Below are positions 33,169-43,584 of a DNA stretch of 64,000 bases, piece by piece. A program made the translations under genes and the position numbers. The stretch covers positions 1,798,001 to 1,862,000 of the forward strand of contig JBBPFI010000005.1 in NCBI GenBank assembly GCA_037974965.1, read 5' to 3'. Numbering within the stretch: position 1 is the first letter of the stretch; each line of letters starts with the position of its first letter. The notes under the pieces were generated by a model that was not told the origin of the DNA, searched no databases, and worked only from the letters and a program-made list of their open reading frames with translations. The stretch comes from Dacryopinax spathularia (lineage: Eukaryota; Basidiomycota; Dacrymycetes; Dacrymycetales; Dacrymycetaceae).

Positions 33169-34104
33169 ATGGCACCGTCGATGTCTATCCCACAGAGTCT
33201 AGAAAGCGCTATCCTGGGTGGCAGAACGACGGCAGTCACTGTGCATGAATTACATTGTACTGTCTCCTCAGCTTCTCTGGCAATCATCGGGCGATCGTTT
33301 TTGATGCTGTCAACGCTGCAGGTGTTGCGTTCTGCGCGGGCAAGGCAGAGCTTGGACGACTTAATCGTGAGCAGTGTAGCTGACACTTTCCACCGTGAGA
33401 TAACCATTGCTAAGGTGCTCGAGAACTCTATGTACGTGGATGGAACGTACACAACATGGGCCAGCTTCCTTCCTTCAAGTTTGCGTGGTGAATCCGGGTC
33501 TTCGGACGGGAATGAAAGTGATCAACTCTTCACGCTGAAAGCTTACTTCGGCGCCCTTGCGCTTCTAAACGAGAGCAGAACTGCCCAGGACATGGTTGCG
33601 ACCTGGGCTACCGCATCTGGGCTGCTGGTTGGGCCATTCAACGCCATGGTCGCCTTTCAACCACAGGGTGGTATCGCTGAAGAAGAAGTGGAAGCGGCCT
33701 TTCCGACGATCGAACCCATGTACTCTGCCAGGCCACCCTCCGCACCGCTCCCACCCAGCCGGGAGGAAGTTGAAGCGTCCCCTGTTCTGTTCTTAAAGCA
33801 GTTCGCCGCTCAGAGGGGATATCAGCTAGTGGAATCTGCTGAGGCTACAGGTCCTGATCATCTTCCCGTCTGGACGGGACAGTTCTATGGTATGACATCG
33901 GATTTCTCTGGGAGCGATGCTAAGAATTTTGCACTAGTAAATAACGATGGACTCCCTTGCGGCGAGGGCAGAGGACGAAACAAGAAGGAGGCTTTCCGTG
34001 CGGCTGCGCTTCAGGCTTTGGACATGCTCGGTTGGGTCAGTATATTGTGCTCACATGCGCTTGCGCGCTGAGCATTTGCGTAGATGCCAAGCGGGGAGCT
34101 TTGA
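33169..34104 (+). CDS. Degenerate RNase III-fold protein with C-terminal dsRNA-binding domain
   Basis: An exon of about 290 codons from ATG 33169, then a short intron and MPSGEL ending at TGA 34104. Residues 26-55 (VHELHCTVSSASLAIIGRSF onward) align by eye with the RNase III signature helix (consensus R-L-E-F-L-G-D-A-V-L). Residues of about 65-90 look like the next helix pair, and DQLFTLKAYFGALALLNESR matches the second signature (consensus D-x-x-E-A-x-x-G-A-x-x-L). The catalytic acidic residues of both signatures are not conserved (E to A and D to R in the first). Residues of about 224-295 read LPVWTGQFYGM and GEGRGRNKKEAFRAAALQAL, a good double-stranded RNA-binding motif. The layout equals fungal mL44-type or Dicer-accessory pseudo-RNases, but no mitochondrial targeting is obvious. 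It likely binds dsRNA without cutting it. Confidence 0.65.
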
Positions 34105-34306
34105 CGTCAAGTCGGCTCTGTTGGGTTTGGAGTCTGATGGGAGTCTCCGGTGTTTGATGGAGCATCGTCTGTTCGAAGTGTGTCTGAAAGCGTGTGTAAT
34201 AAATGATATTCAGTACAAGGGGGTAGGTATTGGGTCATGACTTGTGGCAGTACGGAGCAAAAGAAAGAGGGTGGATGACCGACGTAACTTAGCTGTTTTA
34301 CATCCG

Positions 34307-37300
34307 TTAAGTTGCCAAGGACTTCGCACTCGAACGCCGAGAGCGAGCTTTCTTTGTCGTGCCTTTGCGAAACTTCTTATTGAGTGAGTTTGGGGGCATG
34401 CCCGCCTTTCGGTTCCGAGCGTTCTGAGTGCGTCGAGCGTTATCTTTCTCGCCTTTGGTTCGACCGCGCTGGAGGTCGAGACCAAGTATCTTCATCTTCA
34501 AGTCCCACATTTCTTGAGTATTCAGGCAACGAAGTGCTGGCAATTCACCGGATTCGAACCGTATAATGTCTTCGCCATGCTGGCCGCTAGGTTGATCATC
34601 GGAGACTCGGAATGAGGAAAGGTGGCGCATGGACGTCGGTGGGCGAACAAAGTCATACACCCAGTAGGGTACTGCAGGTAAATGTTTCAAGCCTGACACG
34701 AGTTATGAGTGATGATACAAAGGGCGTACTGTTCTTCCTCTCCGGAGTCTGCATAAAACAAGCCGCGCCTGAAGCGGTACATGCTGAGCATTTGACGCCT
34801 CTCTTGCGCTTGTCACAAAGTTCAAATGGCATGCTGTCTTTGGTGAGAATTCGGTTTTCTTTATTCTCGTAGATCAGATGCTTCTGTTGACAGTTTGAGC
34901 AACGATATGCTCCATGAAGCCACTGTGTCAAGTCAGCATGGCACATGAGGGCTTGAGTATCAGACGGCACGACATACAATCGTAGATGTCTCTCCCTTCC
35001 TCCGAATTTCTACCGCGCCGTATCGCCTGATAAGAGGTGCCAGAGCGTTTTCTGACCAGTCGATCGTTTTCGGGATGACCCGCTTGCCGATCTTGTATCC
35101 ATCTTCCTTTTTCCAGCTGGGGAGTTTCCGTTCGGACTTCACCCAATCAAGAGATAGAATTGTTCGGCTATTGAAGTTCGAGCGGGAATAATACGGATGT
35201 TCTAGGCGATATGGATCTTCTTCGACTCGGACAAAATAGTTCTTGAGAATGCCGCGGGGCATAAGAGGGGATGGAATATAGTCGTCTTCGCTGGCTGTAT
35301 CGAGATTCGGTGTACCGGGAACGTCTATGTCTGAAGTAGGGCTAGTCGTTTCTTGCCTGCACCCCGGATCGGTTTGTGCGCTCAGTGTCCTATGCTGTCC
35401 ATCAGGTGGGGTTTCCTTCGGTGGGCTACTCGAAGGGTTTTCTGTTCGCTGCTGGGAGTCGTCGGTCAAGGGCAGCGTGGAGTTACTCTGGGATCGCGTG
35501 GTCGGCTCCTGTGGATCGATCACAGCGAGTGGATAGATAACCACGTTGCTCAGCTGGTTTCCTGGTGGGAGAGAGAGGACAGAGCTTGCCTGTGTAAGAA
35601 TGGGTGCCGTGGTGTCATTCATGGATGGCGTAGCGCGGTGTGCAACATGGTCCTCGAGGATAGGGGCAGTTGCTGTCCCGAGTCCTAAAGAAGAGCAGTC
35701 AGGCATGCCGCGTTCAGCCGCGCGTTCGCGATCGTCGTCGAATGAGGAGTGACGTTGGAATGCCGGCTCTGTCTCGCACAGTCCAGGTCTCGATGGAGGC
35801 CAACGTGATGTACTTTCTTGGAGAGGGTCGGGGAGAGCGCTATCGACGTCCATATGTGTGTCGTTCGTCTCTATGAGCGGCATTGGTGGGAGAGGGGCAT
35901 TCCGATTGCGTTCAGAGTGAATGTTCATGTCTATCGATGGCGCATCTTCCATCGGGACTCGTGTTGTTGAGACTGTGTGATGAGAGGGGGAAGGTGAGGA
36001 CTTGCATCGTTGCGATGGAGCATGGGGATGATTGGTTGCCGGTTTGGGAATGGTGTCCATTGGCTGGATTTCCTCAGACTCGGTGACCCGCGGATTCCGA
36101 GTGTCGGCGAGCCCCATCGGGTCGCGCCGGGGGAGGGGCGAACAATGATCGGTGAACCTTGCATCGAAAGATGTTGTGGTCCTCTGTGTCGTTCCCCGTC
36201 GCAGGTGTTCTATTGTTCTGACAGTGGATGTAGATGAAGATGCTATCGCGTTGTCATAGATCATTTCGCTCTCGTTGTCGGTATTGAATGTGTCCGAGCC
36301 GTCGTGAATGAGCCGGTCTGTCGATATTCTCGTCGATTCAGTGGAGCGTTTGGTTGTGGGATCTGGAGTGCAGGGTGTCTGGACATTCGTTGTACGTGGA
36401 CGACCGCTTGCATCTGTCAGATGATCTGGATTACGTGTTCTCGACCGGTGTGGTATGTGGCCGTCATGGCGTGTGGGTGTGATGACATGAGAGGGCTCCT
36501 TTTGGAGATGCTCGGCTGTGTATACGTCGGTTTTTGCTTTCTTCACATATGCACGTGCATCGTCAAGGAGATCGATATCTGAGTAGCAATATAGCGCCGT
36601 GTAAGCTTGCCGGATGTACGTGGGAAGATTTAGTGCGTCTGGGAGGGAAGGAACAGGCCGGGCTTGCTGTTGAACGAGTTCCACTGCTTGATTGATGAGT
36701 TGCATGGCTCGGCCGGTAAAGCTTTGGGGGATATCCTCGAGAAGCTCTTCCTCAAAGCAGGAGAACAGCATCCCCTGTTGCACTTGAAAAGGGCGAGCGT
36801 TAATGGTATGGATGGACTTACTAGGATGATGCACGCGCCTCCGACCCTCGCCGCCTCAGTCCTTTCTTGGTTTGAAAGGACTTCGTCTAACTTGTTCTGC
36901 CATACCGAAAGCTGGAAGTCCTCATTCCCAAAGCGTTCAAGGAAGTCAACCTTCCCGCAGCGGATTAGGGTATCTTTAGGCAAGTCTGCCACCGGCAGTA
37001 TGTCGATGGGGATCGGCAACATCGCGTTGGGTCGACGTTCTATGAGAGCGCTGCTTTGTCGCAAGATTTTGGCAAGGGTGTGACAGATGACGGGCTTGAA
37101 CCTTGCGTGGGCCATATACATTTGTAGGAGGTAGTGGAGCTGATGAGCATGAGTATTTTGGTAAGACGAAGTTGTTAAGGTGCACGTACCCAACGGTCAA
37201 GCGTATGCCTCATGTACATTTCGGAGCTTACAAAGTTTCCTCGGGTTTTCCATCGACAGCCGGGTGCCAGGGTGTCCACGAGGTCGTCCCCGTAGAGGGA

Positions 37301-38349
37301 GTCAATGAATGTTCGGGTATCTCGGATTCGTTCTTCAGCACTCCAGTCCCACCACCGGGCATCGTCATTGTCGTCTTTACTCAGAGAGGGAGCGCACATC
37401 CATGTGTGAGGAACGAGGCCGAGTGCGAAGCGTTTAATACCCCGTGGTAAACCTCGCTCTGAAAGAAGAGTCGAGTGAGGTTCGACGTCGTGGAAACAGA
37501 TGATGTTCCGGGCGTGAATGGCAAACTCAAGAAACATTAGCAATAATTGGCCTGGGGGGTTACCGAGACCGAGATCACACGATGCTTGTTCGGCTATCAC
37601 CTGTTCAGCGGTCAGAGGTTGTCATATACAGGTAAGGTTGGGCGGGTCCTCACGAATAGGCTCCGTACCCTCGCTTGGAACTCAACGTGTACATCTCTTG
37701 AATGCGCCTTCAGATCGGGTGTGGCCCCCAATAACCCGAAAAGCCGTTGAAAGAGAATCCCATAGCATACTCTTAGTCTGTCATGCCAGCCCATTTGCAT
37801 CTGAACTGCCTGGCCGTCCACGACTCGATAGAGGTTGAGATAACCATGCTCGTCGATGACAGTTCGTGGCACAGGTCTCTCGGTCGCATCGGTGTCGCGA
37901 AAACAGTCATAGGCCTGGAAGTAATCTTTCGGCAGGTGCTTGACGTTAAGTCCTCCTTGTGGGCCAGGAACTCTGTACCCGGCTTCGTGGAGCTGTTGAA
38001 GACCGATCAATACGTCGTGCACTTTAATACGCAGGCAAGGAGGGTGGAGATCCGATGCTCCAAGATAATAGAAGAAGCTCAAGAAGGGATTCTGACGGTG
38101 CCTGTTAGATACCACGGCGCAGGAGGTGAGTGTTGTTACCAGGGCTAGACTGCAGCTTTCAAGGATAGGCTCGAACTCATGTTCCTCCAAGATGGCGTTG
38201 GCCGTGGGAGGAAGGCGGAGTGTTCGCCATACCATCTTCAGTGCGGATTGGACGTGCTCGGCCATCCTGGAGTTCAATATTGATCGGATGGCTTGCTCCG
38301 TACGACACTCAGCGGCTTCTGGTGAACGCGTGCGGGTCTGATACGCCAT
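34307..38349 (-). CDS. Very large lineage-specific protein, disordered centre and Cys-rich C-terminal part
   Basis: Exons on the minus strand from MAYQTRTRSPEAAECRTEQA (38349) to the stop at 34307, about 1,300 residues in all. The N-terminal third is helical and folded-looking (VWRTLRLPPTANAILEEHEF, SFFYYLGASDLHPPCLRIKV), joined by an intron to VIAEQASCDLGLGNPPGQLL and FAIHARNIICFHDVEPHS. A 624-codon exon (36834-34960) begins with a helical stretch (EELLEDIPQSFTGRAMQLIN), then about 400 disordered Ser/Thr/Pro-rich residues, then SRTILSLDWVKSERKLPSWK. A later exon has a cysteine cluster (YRCSNC ... LCDKRKRGVKCSACTASG, AACF) that could bind zinc. The last exon is very basic (RTKGEKDNARRTQNARNRKA). 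No family is recognised; the basic tail and Cys cluster suggest a nucleic-acid-binding nuclear protein. Confidence 0.55.
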
Positions 38350-38490
38350 GCATCGAATTCACTACTGATTAACAACAACCCGTCTTTAGGGTGGTTAGCT
38401 GGTAATAATGGCAGCAGCAAGGAACCCAAATAGACGGTAGGCTGTGCGTGGTCGTTCGTATGTGATGCTTCGGATCAAAGGGAGAGAATG

Positions 38491-38572
38491 TGGGATGCGA
38501 TTAGCGATAAGGCGGGATGCGATAGGGTGTGGGTAGGATGCGGTTGTTCGGAGAGCAGGATGCGTCGGAGTC
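38491..38572 (+). repeat. Small patch of the 21-bp satellite
   Basis: Four units with the same ggatgcg core and 21-bp spacing as the array at 31.2-32.5 kb, for example taggatgcggttgttcggag. The orientation is the same. The patch lies in the spacer between two divergent genes (starts at 38349 and 38727). Confidence 0.75.
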
Positions 38573-38726
38573 AGCCGGGAGTATGACCAAATCACAGGCT
38601 ACCGGAAGCAAAGCCTGGCGCAACCAGGTTCGGTTGGGTATAAGAGCGCACCGTGGCCGTCCAGGTCGCGCACCCCCTTGCAGCCCTTGCTCAGTCTCGA
38701 ACAAGCTCGACTTATCTCATCTCATT

Positions 38727-40908
38727 ATGCAAGTGAACGGCCGCCATAGTTGGCCGTGCAGCCCCCTCCTGATCGATGCGTCATTCCTCCCATTCTCGAA
38801 TGCGGCCTACGATATTGAACCTGCGACTCTTTTTCCGGACCGGATTGCCTCATATGCGGCATATGGAAGAAAGCGCAAGCGGTCTCCTTCTGGAACGCTA
38901 GGCATCCAACTTGGACATGATGCTTTTGACGGGTTACCGGCAACAGCTAGCTGGCATCAGCGACCTGTCCGATCAGGCTTTCGCATCCAGCATGTGGCCT
39001 CATACGACAGCTGGCTTTTGGTTGCAACCCCTGACCGTGTTGCTGTGACGCATTCATTGGCCGACCGAAGCTCACTCGACGACAACCCCTCCGACAACGC
39101 GCTCTTCACCGAAACACTGTACTTCTGGCAACCGGCGGATATCTCGAAGGCACAAGGTTGGGAGATAACCGGTAGCCCGCAGGGTTTCCGCAGGACCAGA
39201 GACTGCTTCGAAGTCATCGTCTCCTATCGAGCAAGAAAGTCGAGGGCGGAGCGCTCGGATCATCCAGATCTCGTCTCTTATCATGTCGCCTTCGAACCCG
39301 CCCCCACTGTCCTCAGGAAGATTACGGGTAGTTCCCATCCTCTCGCGTTCAACGGGAAGTGGATCTGTTTCGAACAGAGAAGCGCGGTTCGAGACGTGCA
39401 CGTGTATCGAGCACAAGATGGCCTTATCGTGCCATTATGTTCGGAGGTAACAGTACGCATATTATTATCTTTGTCTTTGGTAAAGCCTGACGATCCTCCA
39501 GTACGGCAACGTGGGCGCTTCTTTCGCTCGCCGAGCACAGTCCATGCTCGTCTTTTCGACCATCAACGACGAGCTCCGTGTCTTCTCTACCACCAAGTTT
39601 GAAGATCCGCTTCAAGGAATTCGTCAACCCCGGGAGTGTCAGGCCATTGGAAAGATCGGTTACATCCCCAGCGCGATCAAAGTCGCTCAAGGTGCATCGT
39701 CAGGGCCTGTGCTTATCGACCGGACGGGTTCTCATATTGCCTTGTTCTCCCAATTGCATACGGCACCAGACAGTGGGCAGCTGGAACATCCCTCTCCCGC
39801 GGGTTGGGCGAAGATTATCATAGACCGAGATCACTACATTGGCGATGCTGTGATTCTCCCGGGTGGTACTCAGCTCGCCTACTTGGTACACCATCGGCTT
39901 GGCATGCTCCCTTCCCGTATTGAGATTGTTGGCCTGCCAGCCTTTCCGAACCCCGAGGATCTGCCTGCAGATCTTCCAGAATGCAAACCTTCTACAACAG
40001 CATACGAATCGGAACCGGGTGAGGGTAATGTGGTACTCCATTGCGACACGTTGGTGGTCTTGCACTCCACTCCGAGCCAATCGATAGCATTCCTCGTCGG
40101 TCAACGATCTTCTTCTTCGTGGTTTCGTATCGACTACTGCAGTAACGATCAGATGGACGCTTTCCCGATACCCACTCCTCCCATACAAATGCAAGACGTC
40201 GAAAGTGATAATCAGTTGCTGAGATTGATTGTAAGTTGTATTGGCCGGAAGTCGACTAAGCTTCTCACGAACTGCCTAGGAAGAGGGGAAACACCGTGAG
40301 ATAAAGCGGATGATGGTATTCTCACGAATTCCATCCCGATCTATGACTGACTGCGCTCGTAGAGGTCCCTACTGGAGTCTTTCAAGACAATGTACGACTG
40401 GGGTTATACCCTAGGTTGTACGAAGTTGCCGGAGCAGGAAGAGTGGGACGAATGGACCACGGGCATGAGCGTGAACGCCTTCACCTCGGAGCTCTTGCTT
40501 TGGCCAACGGGCGCTCTTGTGGCCCTGCGTGTCTTCTTTGGCATCACCCTCCCCGTCGATGTTGCTGCGGCTCGGACAGATGGCGCAACGTCCGATTTCG
40601 TCTTCGTCGCCATGGTGGACGAGAAGCCACTGTATTTGGCGCTGCATATCAATAGAGAATACACTGCGCGCGCCAACGATCAGTACCAACTTCGACGCAG
40701 CACTCAAAGCGCTTCGGATGCCGTTCGGCAGCTGCTGCGAAAGCTTGACCTCAAGCGCGACATGTCACCTCATCCAGATCTCATCCACCGCTTCAAGGCG
40801 CTCTGGAGAGACATTCTCGCATTGCGGGACATTACCGGAAGCACGCCGAAGGGTCAGAGCGAAGGAGTTGCAAAGAGGATACAGGGAATGGTTTCGGGAT
40901 CCGTATGA
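38727..40908 (+). CDS. Unknown protein with repeated beta-strand character
   Basis: The chosen start is ATG 38727 (MQVNGRHSWPCSPLLIDASF); an upstream in-frame ATG at 38529 lies inside the satellite patch and is unlikely. The main exon runs to about 39449. It is joined to QYGNVGASFARRAQSMLVF and ELRVFSTTKFEDPLQGI, then, after one or two introns at about 40230-40380, to FKTMYDWGYTLGCTKLPEQE and FTSELLLWPTGALVALRVFF. It ends GVAKRIQGMVSGSV at 40908. Many segments alternate hydrophobic residues with turns (GKWICFEQRSAVRDVHVYRA, SGPVLIDRTGSHIALFSQL), which suggests a beta-propeller. The C-terminus is helical. No F-box or WD signature is seen and no family is recognised. It is divergent from the large Cys-rich gene. 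Confidence 0.55.
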
Positions 40909-40998
40909 TTATCTCATGAATGTCTTCTAAACATGCAAGCCGATAGCCATCCATGCGTCACCTGTACCATGTAATACTATGCGTCCATCGATGTGACT

Positions 40999-42513
40999 TT
41001 ACCCGAGTTGGCCCTGCTGTGCCAATAGTACCTGCAGTCTTGCCTGCAGTCTTTCGCGCATCTTTCCGACGCCCGCCGGCACCCACCCGCTCCATCGGCC
41101 AGTATGTTCATTGTGGTTGAATATCTTCAACGTAAAGGCGGGTTGCTCGATGCCCTCGCTGTCCATCCTCCATTCCCCTGATGCGACCGCGTGCATTGTC
41201 GTGCCAACCAGACGACAATGGTTGCATGGAGGCATAATAACCTTGATTCGAGCAGCAGCCGTTCCATGCTGGTCCGTTCCCATCAACTCCCGCATATAGT
41301 CGAGTATGCCCTGTGCGCCATGCTCCTCGATGTAGTCCGTTAAGGGGTCCAATATATCGCCTTCAGCTGTCGACGTCTTCAACGTCACGAGCATGATCAC
41401 TGTCTTCGCGAGTACACGACGCCCGCTGAGGTCGTGCAGCTGCCGAACGATCCTGTCCTTGAACATGAGGAACTAGACTGCTGGGTTAAAGATGGAACTC
41501 ACCACATCCACAGATGGCTTTCGGCGCAAGTTCCTATCTTCCGTGGTTCTCCTGTCACCATGTCACCCAAGCCAGCGTCGTTCCATTGGCAGAGCTCGTT
41601 GTACGCTTGTGCTGTTAGGTGTTCGCGGAAGCGAGAACGCCGCTCGCGCTGTATGGCTACCTTTTCTGCCCTTTTGTCATCCCAAGACCCAGGTGTGCTG
41701 CAGCTTGCGAGGTACAGAGCTGCTCGAGGAGTTGGGAGTACGGAGCCGGAGGTCGGGCGGAAGATTGGCATGGAATAGCACACTGGGTAGTGGCGGCGGG
41801 AAAGAATACGCAGGTTCAACCACATACAGGTGAACAAGAAGAGATAGCCTTCATCCTCCGTCGACGGCGCAAGGATAGCCGCCATAAGGTGAACTGTAGA
41901 ACATATTAGCGTACAACTTCGAGTATTGCTGTTACGTACCCAATGCGGTGCACGTATCGGCGATGAAGATGGGGCATCTGTCCACCGTGAACCAGACTAC
42001 TTCAAGTACCTCCTCCCCACCAGGCAATAAATCGATCCCATCCGGACACTCGGACTTCTTCCGACGGTGGTACACGGAGCGATATTCTCCACTACGAACG
42101 ATAAGTCGCATCTACCTTGAAGACGACCAAGCACAAACCTCAGCGCCGCTTGTAGAGCGGGAAGGACAAATGTGTTATAGGCCGCAATGGCAGAGGGGGG
42201 TAGAGATGATTGTAGTTCATGAATATCTCGCGCGAGCTGGGTGGCAATATCCTGTGAAAGTGTGCATTAACTTAGCATTAAGCGTTTGAGCGAGCGAGCT
42301 AACGAACCGCTGGGTCGAACAAGGATAGATATCGGCAAGTACGCTCCTCTAGCGTACTTGTCGCCCAGTTCCACCCATCGTCTTGTTCCATGCCGACATG
42401 CTGAAAATGAGAATCAGCAGTCTTTCAAGAGGCTGGTGACCTCTACGTACGGAAGAGTCTGTGTTATTGCGCGGTCCTTCCTCGCCCGTTCGATCCTGTC
42501 GATCATCGGCCAT
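40999..42513 (-). CDS. Unknown multi-exon protein
   Basis: The start is MADDRQDRTGEEGPRNNTDS at 42513, joined across a 50-nt intron to VGMEQDDGWNWATSTLEERT. Later exons give DIATQLARDIHELQSSLPPS and FVLPALQAALRFVLGRLQG, YRSVYHRRKKSECPDGIDLL and EVLEVVWFTVDRCPIFIADT, then HLMAAILAPSTEDEGYLFLF, EHLTAQAYNELCQWNDAGLG and a final exon MFKDRIVRQLHDLSGRRVLA through AGVGKMRERLQARLQVLLAQ to the stop at 40999. The central D-G-I-D...E-V-V-W pattern faintly recalls PD-(D/E)XK nucleases but is too weak to call. Its stop lies 90 bp from the convergent plus-strand gene. Unknown function; gene reality is well supported by several clean splice joins. Confidence 0.55.
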
Positions 42514-42812
42514 TGTGACTAGGAACGGTAAGTGATACCGCCTCCTGCCACTGTAGGATGTACGCGCCTGTGTAATCCAGCTGCTTCCACTAGCGCTGTG
42601 CCTCCCAGCCCGATACCTGGATGAAGAGACAAGCGCGCACAGAGGCGACCGGTAACACGAGGCCTTAAAGCGGCGTTGGTGGCGGCCGCTAGGGTCCAAC
42701 AGTCCACATCGCCACTTCTGTAGATTGCCTCGCTAACCATCACTCTGCTGGAGTGTAGGGTCGTGTAACGGGCAGGCCGAGGGATTGGAGAGTTGAACTC
42801 AGTTATTTCCGT

Positions 42813-43204
42813 TCACTTGATGGATGAGTAGCTGAGTTGGTTGCCTGGGCGGACAATATCAGTATATATTCTGGTAACGATAGAGATTAGATTGTCAGGA
42901 CCTCGGGCTTGGTGCATGGGGTTGGGCTGGTTCCACAGACAGCTCCAGACCTGTAGACTGCGGATTCTGCCAGTGCTGGTGAGAAGCGCGTAAGAAGGTT
43001 TGGTCATAGTTTCGTACAAGTCTTCTGCAGGGTCGTCTTTGCATATAGGCGCAGTGGGACACACCTGCGAGGCGTGAGTCGGTAGTCTAGACGAGCGCGC
43101 AACACTGACGAGAGAGGATCTGGGTTAAACGACAGGGCCCAAACGATTTCGAACTCCGCTCTGTACGCTAAGAGGGGATGCGCTCGTAATCCGAGAACGG
43201 CCAA
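42813..43204 (-). CDS. Possible small gene or gene remnant
   Basis: Two overlapping minus-strand frames look protein-like: MAVLGLRAHPLLAYRAEFEI (from 43204) and DDPAEDLYETMTKPSYALLT with PGNQLSYSSIK at the stop (42813). I could not find a splice pair that joins them in phase, so this may be a remnant or may have unseen exons. No family is recognised. Confidence 0.25.
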
Positions 43205-43584
43205 GCGCCACCTGTCCGAAAGCTAATGTACTGTACAATTAAGGAAACGAGAGATACTGACAATGCCCCGCCCAGATCGTGGTTCGAAGACGAGCAACCC
43301 CGCGCTACTTAAAATACGTCCAGTGCTTACTATCGACGCATATACCTCAGGGCAAGCCTAGCACGAAGCGCAAAGGCTGGCTGAGCCGGGAAAATGAACT
43401 AGCGGACCAGCATACAAGACAATTGGCCGCTTCTTGTGACCGGGTGAGAAAGGGCACTCGCGAGCCTCGTGGCAGAATGAGGGACCTGTTATTGCATTAC
43501 TGACAGATGTGTCTGAAAGTGTCTGCTAATGTGTGCAAGACAACATGGCTCTCGAGGCCACGAACGGAGTGGGATGTGAACATT
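43205..43584. other. Spacer 3' of the PIF1-type helicase gene
   Basis: About 380 bp. A plus-strand start MPRPDRGSKTSNPALLKI at 43263 was examined, but its frame closes after 32 codons and the nearby splice signals do not extend it. Nothing else is seen. Confidence 0.4.

Noticed and set aside
34536-34560. tRNA-like B-box (GGTTCGAATCC on the minus strand)
   Set aside because: It lies inside the C-terminal coding exon of the large minus-strand gene (IIRFESGELPALRC), and no matching A-box or cloverleaf arms were found.
43263-43503. Small plus-strand gene starting MPRPDRGSKTSNPALLKI
   Set aside because: The frame closes at 32 codons, and the best GT...AG pair leads directly into a stop.
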